Of a stretch of 64,000 bases of DNA, positions 44,156 through 53,530 are shown one piece after another. Every line of letters starts with the position of its first letter. The stretch's first letter is position 1. Position numbers and translations under genes: made by a program. Source of the DNA: CANLBN01 sp050633525 (lineage in GTDB: Bacteria; Pseudomonadota; Gammaproteobacteria; Pseudomonadales; Cellvibrionaceae); NCBI GenBank assembly GCA_050633525.1, contig JBOEGR010000027.1:50424-114423 (forward strand). Reading direction: 5' to 3'. A model generated the notes under the pieces. That model had not been told where the DNA came from. It saw only the letters and a program-made list of their open reading frames with translations, and made no database searches.

Positions 44156-45787
44156 TTATCGGGAACTGTTACCGACGAGTGAATTTAGCATTTCTTTCAA
44201 CTGTCGATATCGGTTAAATTGTGAACTATTTGGTGTCATTGATTTCTCAACTGTTTTTATTATAGAGACACAACGGCTCTTATCTGCACTGTTAATGCCT
44301 TCATCCTTTATTTTTCCAATCAAAGTCTGCAATAAATTTAATTTAACACCAACATATCGAGGGTAACGATTTTCCACCCTAGAAAAATAGTCTATAGCCG
44401 CCTCATAATTTTTGTTTTTATAAGAGTCAATACCTTTTTTATTCGATTGAGCTAACATTTTCTTTCCTTTTTCACTAACAGGCTCTTGTAACAAAGGGTC
44501 TATTTTTTCCAAGGCAGACTGATCATCTTGGTATTTTTCTATTAAACCTGTTATTTTCTTTTGAGATTCTTCTATTCTTTTGTTTGCAACTAATGCATTA
44601 ACCACTTCAATTTCCATCTCAATGGTATTATCAATACTGTCGGCAAGTGCATCATTAGCAAACTCCAGTAACTCTCGCGATTTCTTAGCTTCACCTTTTG
44701 AACCCCATATTTGGCTACCGAGCAACTGAGTCTTTATCTTTAATCCTGAATCTAAAAGATCGCTGCTTTCGATATCGCTCAATATCTTTACCGCATCTTT
44801 AGAAAGCTCATCTGCCTTTACTGCATCTTTGTCATAAAATTGAGCGATCGCTTTAACGTAATTTAATTTATTATCCACATTATCATGGCAAGAATTTTCA
44901 CCATACTTCATCATCTTTCTAAAAGCATTAGCCGCCACTTCTGCATCACCATTATTCATAGCAACATTAGCAAGAGAAACCTGCCTACCCAGTGACATTG
45001 GAGACACCTCAACCGCTTTTTCTAAGTTTTTTTGCAGTTTTTCTTGCTCGTTTAATTTTTCTAGTGCTTGCGATAAAACATCATAAGCTCTCATACAGCT
45101 GGGATTTTCTTCAATTATTTTATTCAGCCACTCTACTGCTTTTGATGGATCACCTCTTTTAACTTTTACGTCAGCCAAGCCTACTTGAGCCCAATCCAAG
45201 GCCCGCATTTCTAATACCGTTCTGTATATTTTTTCTGCTTTTTCTAGTTGATCATTTTGAATATATAAATCTGCTAATAGTTTTTGGCAGTCCATGCCAT
45301 AACGAGTTCGCTCCGACAATTTTTTTTCGAGTTGCACAATCGCTTCCTGCTGATTTTTCTTAGCTAAGGCATCATATACCTCAATCATTTCAGAACGCTT
45401 ATTCATTAACCTTTTTAAGCGCTGCTCAATGACTTTGGTTGTTATCGGTTTAGTTAGATAAGCATCGGGTTCACAATCATAAGCAGACATCACCACATTG
45501 CGACTGGTTTCTGCTGACAAGAGAATAAAAATATCTTGGGGCTTAAGTAGTTTATTGATTCGTAGTTCTTCTAAAAACTGCTGCCCATTTTTACCTTGCC
45601 CCAAATTGTAGTCAGATAGGATCAAATCATAGTGGTTTTTACGGCAGTAATTGAGTGCCTCTTCGCCAGTACCCACACTATCAACATTATGAAACCCCAT
45701 TTCGTGCATAATCTTACTTAAGGTCATACGAAAACTATTAAAATCGTCGACAATGAGTACTTGCAGTCGTGAATACAGGGATGACAT
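44156..45787 (-). CDS. response regulator with TPR output
   Basis: A 543-residue protein. Residues 8-125 form a receiver domain (Asp14-Asp15 acid pair, phospho-Asp59 in LILSDYNLG, Lys in YLTKPI). The rest, about 150-500, is a string of tetratricopeptide-like helices with no DNA-binding, GGDEF or enzymatic domain. It therefore likely acts by protein-protein contact. The short kinase follows 15 bp downstream in the same operon. Such receiver-TPR proteins are known in marine gammaproteobacteria and pseudomonads, but I cannot name a function. Confidence 0.88.
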   Translation of the reverse strand: MSSLYSRLQVLIVDDFNSFRMTLSKIMHEMGFHNVDSVGTGEEALNYCRKNHYDLILSDYNLGQGKNGQQFLEELRINKLLKPQDIFILLSAETSRNVVMSAYDCEPDAYLTKPITTKVIEQRLKRLMNKRSEMIEVYDALAKKNQQEAIVQLEKKLSERTRYGMDCQKLLADLYIQNDQLEKAEKIYRTVLEMRALDWAQVGLADVKVKRGDPSKAVEWLNKIIEENPSCMRAYDVLSQALEKLNEQEKLQKNLEKAVEVSPMSLGRQVSLANVAMNNGDAEVAANAFRKMMKYGENSCHDNVDNKLNYVKAIAQFYDKDAVKADELSKDAVKILSDIESSDLLDSGLKIKTQLLGSQIWGSKGEAKKSRELLEFANDALADSIDNTIEMEIEVVNALVANKRIEESQKKITGLIEKYQDDQSALEKIDPLLQEPVSEKGKKMLAQSNKKGIDSYKNKNYEAAIDYFSRVENRYPRYVGVKLNLLQTLIGKIKDEGINSADKSRCVSIIKTVEKSMTPNSSQFNRYRQLKEMLNSLVGNSSR

Positions 45788-46009
45788 AAGGCCTTATCTT
45801 TCATTTACTATCTACTGAGAATAGTCTATTTTGGCCAAAATGCTCTGCTTTAACAGTCACTTACTTGAGTTTTAGTTAGCTTGATGAATGCCTTTAGATG
45901 GAGGTCTAAAGAATAATCGTCTAAACGATCATGTAAACGATTGTGGCCATACTAAGCCACCGTTATAATCGCGGCCCACCTTAAGCTCTAATAATGGCCT
46001 ATACGAAAG

Positions 46010-46771
46010 ATGGCGCAGATAGAAAACAAAGCTCAAAAAGACAAAGTGTATGCAGACCCTTTGGCACAAGTTGGCCAATTTCGCTTCGATGACAAGGTTG
46101 CCTCTGTATTTGAAGACATGATCCAACGCTCGGTACCAGGGTATGGCACCATTCTAACGATGATTGGTGATATTACAGAACGATATGCGCAAGAGAACAG
46201 CCAATGTTATGACCTTGGCTGTTCTCTTGGCGCAGCAACGCTAGCTATGCGACACAAAATGAATGCATCCGGCTGCCGTATTGTCTCTATAGATAATTCT
46301 GAGGCTATGATTATGCGTTGTAAGAGCGCTATCGACCTCGATAGTGCCAGCCACCCAGACCTCGCTCCTGTCACTTTACATTGCAATGATTTGCAATCGA
46401 TTACCATAGAGCAAGCATCTGTTGTGGTATTAAATTTCACCTTGCAGTTTATTCCTATGGAAGAACGCCAAGCCATCATCCAATCAATTTATGATGGCCT
46501 GCTACCGGGTGGCATTTTATTAATCTCTGAAAAGGTCATATTCGAAGATGCACCGCACCAATCATTACTGACCGAGCTCTACCACAATTTTAAACGTAAT
46601 AATGGCTATAGTGATTTGGAAATAGCTCAAAAAAGAACAGCCCTTGAAGAAGTGCTAACACCAGAAACCATCGACACCCATAAACAGCGCTTAAAAAAGG
46701 CAGGGTTTTCTAGTGTCGATGTATGGTTTCAGTGCTTAACTTTTGCGTCATTTATCGCTATAAAACACTAA
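46010..46771 (+). CDS. cmoA: carboxy-SAM synthase CmoA
   Basis: A 253-residue SAM-dependent enzyme that converts SAM plus prephenate to carboxy-SAM for wobble-uridine modification (cmo5U34 in tRNA). The family opening KDKVYADPLAQVGQFRFDDKVASVFEDMI and the SAM motif YDLGCSLGAATLAM are intact. cmoB starts 14 nt later, so the two form the usual pair. Confidence 0.95.
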   Translation: MAQIENKAQKDKVYADPLAQVGQFRFDDKVASVFEDMIQRSVPGYGTILTMIGDITERYAQENSQCYDLGCSLGAATLAMRHKMNASGCRIVSIDNSEAMIMRCKSAIDLDSASHPDLAPVTLHCNDLQSITIEQASVVVLNFTLQFIPMEERQAIIQSIYDGLLPGGILLISEKVIFEDAPHQSLLTELYHNFKRNNGYSDLEIAQKRTALEEVLTPETIDTHKQRLKKAGFSSVDVWFQCLTFASFIAIKH

Positions 46772-46785
46772 GCACCTTTTATCTC

Positions 46786-47757
46786 ATGCTGCATTATTAT
46801 CAAAAATTATTAGACTCACTAAAGCAAGCTGAACTGACCGAGTGGGCAGAGCAATTGCCCGCACAAATCCAAGCAGGCTTAGATGAGCAACGTTATGGTG
46901 ATCTCCCTCAATGGAAGCAATCGTTAGATGCACTCCCCTTTATTGATGCGAATCAGGTTAACCTAAAGGACGGCGTCTCCATAGCAACAGATACCGCTCT
47001 CGACGATGACACACTGGCAGCATTAAAGGCATCACTAAAAGGCTTAATTCCTTGGCGCAAAGGGCCTTTTTCTCTCTTTGGTATTGATATTGATACAGAG
47101 TGGCGTTCAGACTGGAAATGGGAGCGACTGCTACCCCATATAGCGCCATTGAAAGGCCGAACGGTATTGGATGTTGGCTGTGGTAATGGCTATCACTGTC
47201 TTAGAATGCTAGGCGAAGACGCAAAAAGAGTAATTGGCATTGATCCGTCACCACGTTTTATCATCCAATTTTTGATGTTGAAGCATTTTCTACACTCTAT
47301 ACCTGTCGACGTACTACCCATAGGTATTGAGTCGCTACCTATGGATCTAGCTTGCTTCGATACAAGCTTTTCAATGGGCGTGCTCTATCATCGGCGCTCA
47401 CCTATGGACCACCTGAGAGAATTAAAAGCAACACTAAAGCCGGGCGGCCAACTGGTGCTAGAAACGCTGATTATCGAAGGACAATTAGGTGACTGCCTTG
47501 TACCGGAAGGGCGTTATGCCATGATGCGTAATGTTTGGTTTTTGCCCTCAGCGCCGACTTTAATTAGCTGGCTCAAGAAGTGTGGGTTTAAAAATCCGAG
47601 ATTGGTCGACAGCAATTGGACATCAAGCGATGAGCAACGCAGTAGTGATTGGATGCATTTTCAATCTCTACCGGATTTTTTAAACCCTAACGATAAAACT
47701 TTAACGGTAGAGGGGCACCCTGCCCCCCTGCGTGGTATCTTTATAGCTGAAACTTAG
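46786..47757 (+). CDS. cmoB: tRNA U34 carboxymethyltransferase CmoB
   Basis: A 323-residue enzyme that uses carboxy-SAM to carboxymethylate 5-hydroxyuridine-34. LIPWRKGPFSLFGIDIDTEWRSDWKWER, VLDVGCGNGYHC, FDTSFSMGVLYHRRSPMDHL and YAMMRNVWFLPS all match CmoB closely. The frame is open upstream into cmoA (to 46723), but the ATG at 46786 (MLHYYQKLLDS) aligns with the known N-terminus and lies 14 nt after the cmoA stop. Its own ribosome site is weak, suggesting translational coupling. Confidence 0.95.
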   Translation: MLHYYQKLLDSLKQAELTEWAEQLPAQIQAGLDEQRYGDLPQWKQSLDALPFIDANQVNLKDGVSIATDTALDDDTLAALKASLKGLIPWRKGPFSLFGIDIDTEWRSDWKWERLLPHIAPLKGRTVLDVGCGNGYHCLRMLGEDAKRVIGIDPSPRFIIQFLMLKHFLHSIPVDVLPIGIESLPMDLACFDTSFSMGVLYHRRSPMDHLRELKATLKPGGQLVLETLIIEGQLGDCLVPEGRYAMMRNVWFLPSAPTLISWLKKCGFKNPRLVDSNWTSSDEQRSSDWMHFQSLPDFLNPNDKTLTVEGHPAPLRGIFIAET

Positions 47758-47772
47758 CCTTATTATGCCCTC

Positions 47773-48291
47773 CTAGCCTAGCTCAAATTCAGATTTAACT
47801 TGTGAACACCAACGCTCGACCCGCTTATCCGTTAATTCTTCCTGTTGGTCTTCATCAATCGCAAGCCCAACAAAGCAACTTTGCTCTTCTACCCAAGCTT
47901 TGGAGGCGTCAAAGTCATAGCCTTCGGCTGACCAATAGCCAATAAGCTTAGCTCCCTTTTCAACAATAACGTCATGTAGCATGCCCATGGCATCTAAAAA
48001 ATACTCACCATAACCAAACTGATCACCCAATCCAAATAAGGCTACCGTCTTACCATGAAAATCGATATCCCCAAGATCGTCCCAAAACTCTTCCCAATCA
48101 GACTGAATTTGACCAAAGTCCCAAGTAGGAATACCTAGGATAATCTTATCGTAGTTTGCAAATTCTAGCTGTGTGACATCTGCGATATCAAATACATCGA
48201 CTTGACCAACTTCGAATTGTTCCCGAATACGCTGAGCCACTGACTCGGTATTACCTTCGTCGCTGCCAAAAAATAGCCCTATCTTAGCCAC
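47773..48291 (-). CDS. long-chain flavodoxin
   Basis: A 172-residue FMN electron carrier of the long-chain type (FldA/FldB size). The phosphate loop is FFGSDEGNTESVA, with glutamate where FldA has threonine (SDTGNTE). The 50s and 90s loops GIPTWDFGQIQSDWEEFWDDL and FGLGDQFGYGEYFLDAMG are typical. It starts with GTG behind an AGGTGAATT site. It probably feeds radical-SAM or P450-type enzymes. Upstream is a gap of about 550 bp. Confidence 0.93.
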   Translation of the reverse strand: MAKIGLFFGSDEGNTESVAQRIREQFEVGQVDVFDIADVTQLEFANYDKIILGIPTWDFGQIQSDWEEFWDDLGDIDFHGKTVALFGLGDQFGYGEYFLDAMGMLHDVIVEKGAKLIGYWSAEGYDFDASKAWVEEQSCFVGLAIDEDQQEELTDKRVERWCSQVKSEFELG

Positions 48292-48866
48292 AATTCACCT
48301 AACTTTACTCAATTAATACACTGGCTTAAATTTTGGCGCGGATTGTCCCAAGGTTTACCTCGAGTCACAACATTTTATCCATACTAGTAGGCTCTGATAT
48401 TGGCGCATAATACACTTAAAATAGATCGTAACTAATGATAGGCTAGCATTAATTGCCAATAACCAGTAATCCTCAAATCTTAGACAAATTAAGTTAGAGC
48501 GTAAGCTCTGAACCAAAACACGTTTTTAAAACAGATACTCAATAAGAACAAAAACCGAATAACGCTAGTAGCCTTAGGGTGGCAATAGATTACCGTTGAC
48601 TTGTAAATAATAAAGAAAAATGGCGTCAAAAAAATGTCTTTTCAGTTTTTATGATAACTCACTCACAATCTAAGTATTTATTTTTATTAGCTATTTTTTA
48701 ATCAAGTCACGTCTGGTACAGTTCTAGCATAGGATCATGGAAGATTGAAATAAATCGCAGAGGCGGCCAAAGAGCTTAGTTTTGACCTTGGCCAACATAC
48801 AGTACTAATAGCGCATCGTATCGTTACAAAACCGAAAAGTGCGCTATGTTATTAGTGGAAACCATT
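48292..48866. other. 575-bp intergenic region without a clear gene
   Basis: Divergent spacer between flavodoxin and the diguanylate cyclase gene. I see no ORF or RNA gene. Visible items: a short AGAGC-GTAA-GCTCT hairpin near 48496-48509, a sigma-54-like GG-N10-GC element (TGGTACAGTTCTAGCAT, about 48714-48730) with two mismatches to consensus, and a GGCCAA / TTGGCC pair near 48766-48794. Confidence 0.5.
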
Positions 48867-49826
48867 ATGGCTAATACCGTCAGTTCAAGACCAACAACAC
48901 GCCAACCGGTACAACGTGAAAAATACGTTTCCTTAAGCGATGTTATTGAGAAAGAGATAGGCGCTAATGCTCAATACAAACTCACTTCACTATTACAGAC
49001 CACGATAGAGATCGAGCCCTTGTTCGAACTCTTTTTTGGCCAAATACAACACCTATTAAAGCTAGGTAGCTGCCAGTTTCAAAATGAGAAGAAAAATATT
49101 CAATTTAAATTAGGTAGTGCCTGTACACATACCTGTGATTATTCGCTTAACATACAACAACAGTACCTTGGCAATATTAGCTTTAGCCGTAAACAGCGCT
49201 TTTCTAGTGATGAGCTAGCGCAATTAGAGGTTTTACTTGGTACTCTGGTGTACCCCTTACGCAACGCACTCAATTATAGAGACGCACTCAATCAAGCTCT
49301 CAGCGACCCTTTGACGGGACTAGGTAATAGAGGTGCATTAGAAAGCGCCTTAGAACATCAATGGCAAATGGCCCAACGATACGAACAAGATCTATGCGCA
49401 CTAATGATTGATATTGATCATTTTAAAAACATTAACGATACTTATGGTCACGACATTGGTGACTATGTCATCAAGAATGTTGCAGACAGTATTAGCGCTA
49501 CAACACGTCAAACGGACTTAAGTTTCCGCTACGGTGGAGAAGAGTTTTTAGTCTTACTCAACAAAACAACATTAATGGGCTCTACCATTATTGCTGAACG
49601 CATTAGAGAGAATATTGCAGCTCTGGCCTTAAAAGATGAGAAAGGTAAACCTATTAATGTGACCGTTAGTGTTGGCGGTAGCTTTCTACACCCAGGAATT
49701 GATAAGCAAAGCTTTGTAAAAGAAGCCGATCAAGCACTATATCAAGCAAAAAGAGCCGGTCGCAACCGCGTTATATTCCATCAGGACGAAAACTCAAGCG
49801 TTCACAGTGGCCACTTATCTATCTAG
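48867..49826 (+). CDS. diguanylate cyclase (GGDEF)
   Basis: A 319-residue protein with an N-terminal region of about 145 residues of unknown fold and a C-terminal GGDEF domain (about 150-310): DPLTGLGNR, ALMIDIDHFKNINDTYGHDIGD and active loop RYGGEEF. The inhibitory site RQTD sits five residues before GGEEF, so product inhibition by c-di-GMP is expected. There is no membrane span. An ATG at 48846 is also open, but the one at 48867 has GGAA at a better distance. It stands alone. Confidence 0.92.
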   Translation: MANTVSSRPTTRQPVQREKYVSLSDVIEKEIGANAQYKLTSLLQTTIEIEPLFELFFGQIQHLLKLGSCQFQNEKKNIQFKLGSACTHTCDYSLNIQQQYLGNISFSRKQRFSSDELAQLEVLLGTLVYPLRNALNYRDALNQALSDPLTGLGNRGALESALEHQWQMAQRYEQDLCALMIDIDHFKNINDTYGHDIGDYVIKNVADSISATTRQTDLSFRYGGEEFLVLLNKTTLMGSTIIAERIRENIAALALKDEKGKPINVTVSVGGSFLHPGIDKQSFVKEADQALYQAKRAGRNRVIFHQDENSSVHSGHLSI

Positions 49827-50043
49827 CATGAATAAAAGTATCAATAAAATAAAATGGTATAGACAAAAAACTTGCGACTAAAGTCGATCTTTGTAAGAAT
49901 GCATGCCTTGAAACAAGGGCTTAAATCGTCAAGACTTAACTGTTAAGACTGGTTTTAACTCATAGCCTTTAGAAAGATATGAAATTTTTCAATCTTTCAT
50001 CTCCCCTCTAATAATAATTCCATCTCAGAAAAATTAAGCTACT

Positions 50044-50068
50044 ACACTATTATGTATAGTAATAGTGT
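50044..50068. other. 9-bp hairpin upstream of exported orphan
   Basis: ACACTATTA (50044-50052) pairs with TAATAGTGT (50060-50068) around a 7-nt loop, 33 bp before the next start codon. It could be an operator or a leader hairpin. No T-run follows, so a terminator is less likely. Confidence 0.5.
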
Positions 50069-50100
50069 GGTTTTGTGTGCACATTTAAAAGGTAATTTTT

Positions 50101-50547
50101 ATGAAATATATTTTAATGGCTATTTTGGCAACAATGATGACCTCTACGGTGTGGGGCCAAGGCCTTCCTGACGATCTACATGCCATGCCTATTGCTGAAT
50201 CTCTACCCGGGCATGAATGGTCTTATCGTCAAGGTTTAGACTTCGATGTCATTCACTTCCAAAACGCCGAGGGCAATGGTCTTCGCTTTTATATGGATGT
50301 ATCGAGCAATGATGTTCAATCATCAGATTACATTGAAGCGACCATAATGGGACAGAAGGTCAAACTCTTCAAGAAATGTGAATCCAAGAAAAACTGTATG
50401 TACACAACCACAATCAACTCTGGCATCCAGCAAAATGGGCGAGACTTACTCACCCAAATTTGGGTCAAACCAGAAAATAATGATATCGAAGCCTATGTGA
50501 ATTGGCTAAGCTCACTTAAGTTTGTCTTAGGTGAAAATAAAAGCTAG
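50101..50547 (+). CDS. exported protein of unknown function
   Basis: A 148-residue protein with a signal peptide cleaved near TVWGQG (about residue 20). The mature part is acidic with two cysteines close together (KKCESKKNC, a likely disulfide) and strand-forming segments; a beta-rich fold is plausible. I do not recognise it. AAGG precedes the ATG. It is alone and is followed by a terminator-like stem. Confidence 0.75.
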   Translation: MKYILMAILATMMTSTVWGQGLPDDLHAMPIAESLPGHEWSYRQGLDFDVIHFQNAEGNGLRFYMDVSSNDVQSSDYIEATIMGQKVKLFKKCESKKNCMYTTTINSGIQQNGRDLLTQIWVKPENNDIEAYVNWLSSLKFVLGENKS

Positions 50548-50574
50548 TTTAAGATCAGCTCATAGCAAAACCTT

Positions 50575-50620
50575 AGCCCGTAGCTATATATAAATAGCGA
50601 TATTAATAACAACGGGCTTT
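50575..50620 (+). terminator. probable terminator after exported orphan
   Basis: AGCCCGT (50575-50581) pairs with ACGGGCT (50612-50618), followed by TT and further Ts; the 30-nt loop contains an inner AGCTAT..ATAGC hairpin. The rest of the 309-bp gap is AT-rich with a 10-bp inverted repeat AACAATATAT/ATATATTGTT at 50705-50714 and 50731-50740. Confidence 0.6.
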
Positions 50621-50856
50621 ACTTCTGCTTCAGACCATTTCGTCCCAGACTACCCTGCACACCTATAAGTTGGTACATTTATGTGACCAATTCGGCATTT
50701 CAAAAACAATATATCATTTAAAATAACAAAATATATTGTTGAATTCTTCATCAACTTAACCCTTTTTTTATATTACAGTCCTTTTTAGTTGTCTTTGTAC
50801 ATTAAAAACACCGCGCGTATTAACTCACTCAGTTGTAATAAAACAGGGATATTTTT

Positions 50857-51891
50857 ATGCTTGTGGAAAATATAATTCGTAAAAATAAAACCGTTCGAAA
50901 AGCATCAGGTATAGCTGATCGATTTTTTCTTTACGCTATCATCATACTATCCTTAGTATTGATATCTATTATCACACTGCAAAACCTACCTTTCATTAAA
51001 TCGACTATAGGAAAAACACAAAAAGCAGAGTACAAAACAGAAAAAATAAACATTGCGGCTACCTCCCCTGAATTAAAGTCAGATGCTCCCTCCTCCCAAA
51101 GAAATAATACACTCAACGTTACTCCAGAATTAAGCATCGATAATATCAGCAGCGATATAGATAAGAGTGCTAGCAAAACGCCTGAAAAACAAAACGCAGA
51201 AGAATTACCTGACAACAACACACCGATCACAACAACACATTCACAAAACCTACATTATTCTGCACTTGATTCTCTAGCCGAGACTCAAACACCAGCCCCC
51301 CCAAAAGATGAAGATCTTGTGAATGACTTAAAACCATTAAAAGCATATAGCACATTGAAGCGCATACTCATTCCAGATACCATATTAAAAAGAACAGTAA
51401 AGGCCACCCACGGTATCAGTAAAGGGCAACTAATCCGGTCTGAGCGACCGATTAAGTTACCTAAAGGCTCATTTATTGCTGAGCAAGCCTATAACGCCAA
51501 AGAGAACTATGTCGTTAGCTTAAAAAACTACCGCCGTTATGACCCTTACATTAATACACTTACGCGAGCTAATACTCAGTCATTAGCAACACTTTATTGG
51601 CGTTACGCGCCTTATTTTGATGCTGAATACCAACAACTCAACACCACAGAATCAAAAACTTCATTCTACCCAACGCTTACATCTGCAATAGATCTCTTAA
51701 TTAACACACCAAGGATAGATGAGAGTGCGCGCTTGTATCGAAGTAATAAAGGATATAAATTTGTGAATCAAACTCTTGAAAACATGCCTTCAACAAGTAA
51801 GCTTATGGTAAGAATGGGGGAGGAAAATCGCCGTAAATTAAGCAATTGGTTAATATCATTAAGAGAAGAACTAGAAAGGGTCAAACCATAA
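50857..51891 (+). CDS. DUF3014-family membrane-anchored protein
   Basis: A 344-residue protein with one N-terminal membrane helix (about 24-46), a polar low-complexity linker (about 55-150) and a C-terminal domain (about 155-344) that matches DUF3014: LKRILIPDTILKRTVKATHGI, YRRYDPYINTL, LATLYWRYAPYFDAEYQQL and the end MVRMGEENRRKLSNWLISLREEL. It is predicted to be in the periplasm attached to the inner membrane. No function is known to me for this family. GGGATA precedes the ATG. Confidence 0.82.
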   Translation: MLVENIIRKNKTVRKASGIADRFFLYAIIILSLVLISIITLQNLPFIKSTIGKTQKAEYKTEKINIAATSPELKSDAPSSQRNNTLNVTPELSIDNISSDIDKSASKTPEKQNAEELPDNNTPITTTHSQNLHYSALDSLAETQTPAPPKDEDLVNDLKPLKAYSTLKRILIPDTILKRTVKATHGISKGQLIRSERPIKLPKGSFIAEQAYNAKENYVVSLKNYRRYDPYINTLTRANTQSLATLYWRYAPYFDAEYQQLNTTESKTSFYPTLTSAIDLLINTPRIDESARLYRSNKGYKFVNQTLENMPSTSKLMVRMGEENRRKLSNWLISLREELERVKP

Positions 51892-51960
51892 AAAGGGGTA
51901 AAAAAGTGATAACAAACGGAGATTCACTATCACTTTAGGTATGTTTTTGAGCAACTGAAA

Positions 51961-52446
51961 CTATTTAGTCAATAAATCCTGAAACTTTTTATCCGCCTCA
52001 GCAATATAACCCTTGATATCGCCTTCCCATTTCTTTTGCAGACCATCATTAAAATTTAGGTAAAGCTTACCATCAACAATGGTCCAATTTTCTGGCTCGA
52101 TCTTAACTAGATTATCTTGTGCAACACCATAGGCACAATAGCCACCGTATTGTGGAGCGTACTTTTCCGGGTCTGCAACAAACAGGTCTAAATGCTTTTG
52201 GGAGGCAAATTTCCATGTGGCCCCATTCCATTGTGTTGTAAATTTGTCTGAGCCCTGCACCGGCTTACCTTCAGTAAAATAAGCAACGGTATCTGCGCCT
52301 CGTATAGCAACACCCGATGGCTTATAACTAAATAAACCTGACTTTTCTAGTGTATTAACAGGCTCGGCTGCATAAACATTACTCATACAAAAAAATGACA
52401 TAACAACACACAAAGGAGAAAAGAATTTTTTAAGCATCATAAACAT
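51961..52446 (-). CDS. exported YHS-domain protein
   Basis: A 161-residue protein with a signal peptide (about 1-26) and one YHS domain (about 40-105: GVAIRGADTVAYFTEGKPVQGSDKFTTQWNGATWKFASQKHLDLF...YGGYCAYGVA). YHS proteins of this exported type are common in marine gammaproteobacteria and are suspected to bind a metal; function is not established. Two more ATGs follow within four codons. It is alone. Confidence 0.88.
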   Translation of the reverse strand: MFMMLKKFFSPLCVVMSFFCMSNVYAAEPVNTLEKSGLFSYKPSGVAIRGADTVAYFTEGKPVQGSDKFTTQWNGATWKFASQKHLDLFVADPEKYAPQYGGYCAYGVAQDNLVKIEPENWTIVDGKLYLNFNDGLQKKWEGDIKGYIAEADKKFQDLLTK

Positions 52447-52636
52447 TAAACAGCACCTTTTTTACTAATTAGCTCTTCTAGTTAATTTTTCTAATCAAGT
52501 TTTTCGACAATAATTAATGATATGTAAGTCCATGCCCAAATCATGACTTAGCCAACATACCTTCTAACTATATCGACGCTGGAAAAGAAAAATAGTTCCA
52601 GAAACTACTTAAAGTGAAAATATTTATTTGTCGTTA

Positions 52637-53530
52637 TTATTTCCTACGAGACTTGCCTGCTCGCAATTTCTTCTGATGACGCTCACGTGCTGTTTTTTCT
52701 GCTTGAGTCAACTGCCTAGGCTTACCTTTAACTTCAACTCCTGCTGTAATACAGAGCTCTTTAATTTCTTTTGGAGTGAGTTCAGTCCACTGCCCCACTC
52801 GAACATGGGATGGAATAAAGATGTTACCGAAACGGACCCGTTTCAAGCGACTCACCTTAACACCCTGCGACTCCCATAGGCGGCGCACTTCTCGGTTACG
52901 CCCTTCCATAACCACACAGTAAAACCAACGATTACGGCCTGAGCCTGCACCATCTACAATATCAGTAAACTTGGCAACGCCATCTTCAAGCATAATGCCT
53001 TCTTGTAATCGGGTTTTCATATCGTCATCAACATCACCCTGAATACGCACAAGGTACTCACGATCAATTGTTGAAGAAGGATGCATGAGTCGGTTAGCCA
53101 AATCACCATCCGTTGTAAACAACAGCAAGCCACTAGTATTAAAGTCCAATCGGCCCACTGAAATCCAGCGTTCATTATTCAGGTGGGGCAAATGATCAAA
53201 TACCGTAGGGCGCCCTTCAGGATCTGAGCGCGAACAAATTTCACCTTCAGGCTTATTGTAAAGTAGAACTTTAATATTATTTTCTGTCGAGGCCGAAAGA
53301 GAGATTCTTTTTTTATCAACTTCTATGCGATCCGTTAACTGAACTCTGTCACCTAAGCTGGCTATTTCGCCATTTACACTAACACGGCTTTGCCCTATAA
53401 CCTTTTCCATTTCACGTCGAGAGCCGAGCCCCGCTCGCGCAAGGACTTTTTGTAATTTTTCTCCTTCGGGAGGGCTAATATCAGTATTATCACTTATATT
53501 TTGAGTTACTTCAGGCTTATTTTTTTTCAT
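52637..53530 (-). CDS. rluB: 23S rRNA pseudouridine-2605 synthase
   Basis: A 297-residue RsuA/RluB-family enzyme. An S4 RNA-binding domain (about 24-70, LQKVLARAGLGSRREMEKVI) precedes the catalytic domain with GRLDFNTSGLLLFTTDG (Asp129). The basic C-terminal tail (about 265-297) is typical of RluB. Its ATG overlaps the scpB stop. The scpA-scpB-rluB order is a common gammaproteobacterial arrangement. Confidence 0.94.
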   Translation of the reverse strand: MKKNKPEVTQNISDNTDISPPEGEKLQKVLARAGLGSRREMEKVIGQSRVSVNGEIASLGDRVQLTDRIEVDKKRISLSASTENNIKVLLYNKPEGEICSRSDPEGRPTVFDHLPHLNNERWISVGRLDFNTSGLLLFTTDGDLANRLMHPSSTIDREYLVRIQGDVDDDMKTRLQEGIMLEDGVAKFTDIVDGAGSGRNRWFYCVVMEGRNREVRRLWESQGVKVSRLKRVRFGNIFIPSHVRVGQWTELTPKEIKELCITAGVEVKGKPRQLTQAEKTARERHQKKLRAGKSRRK

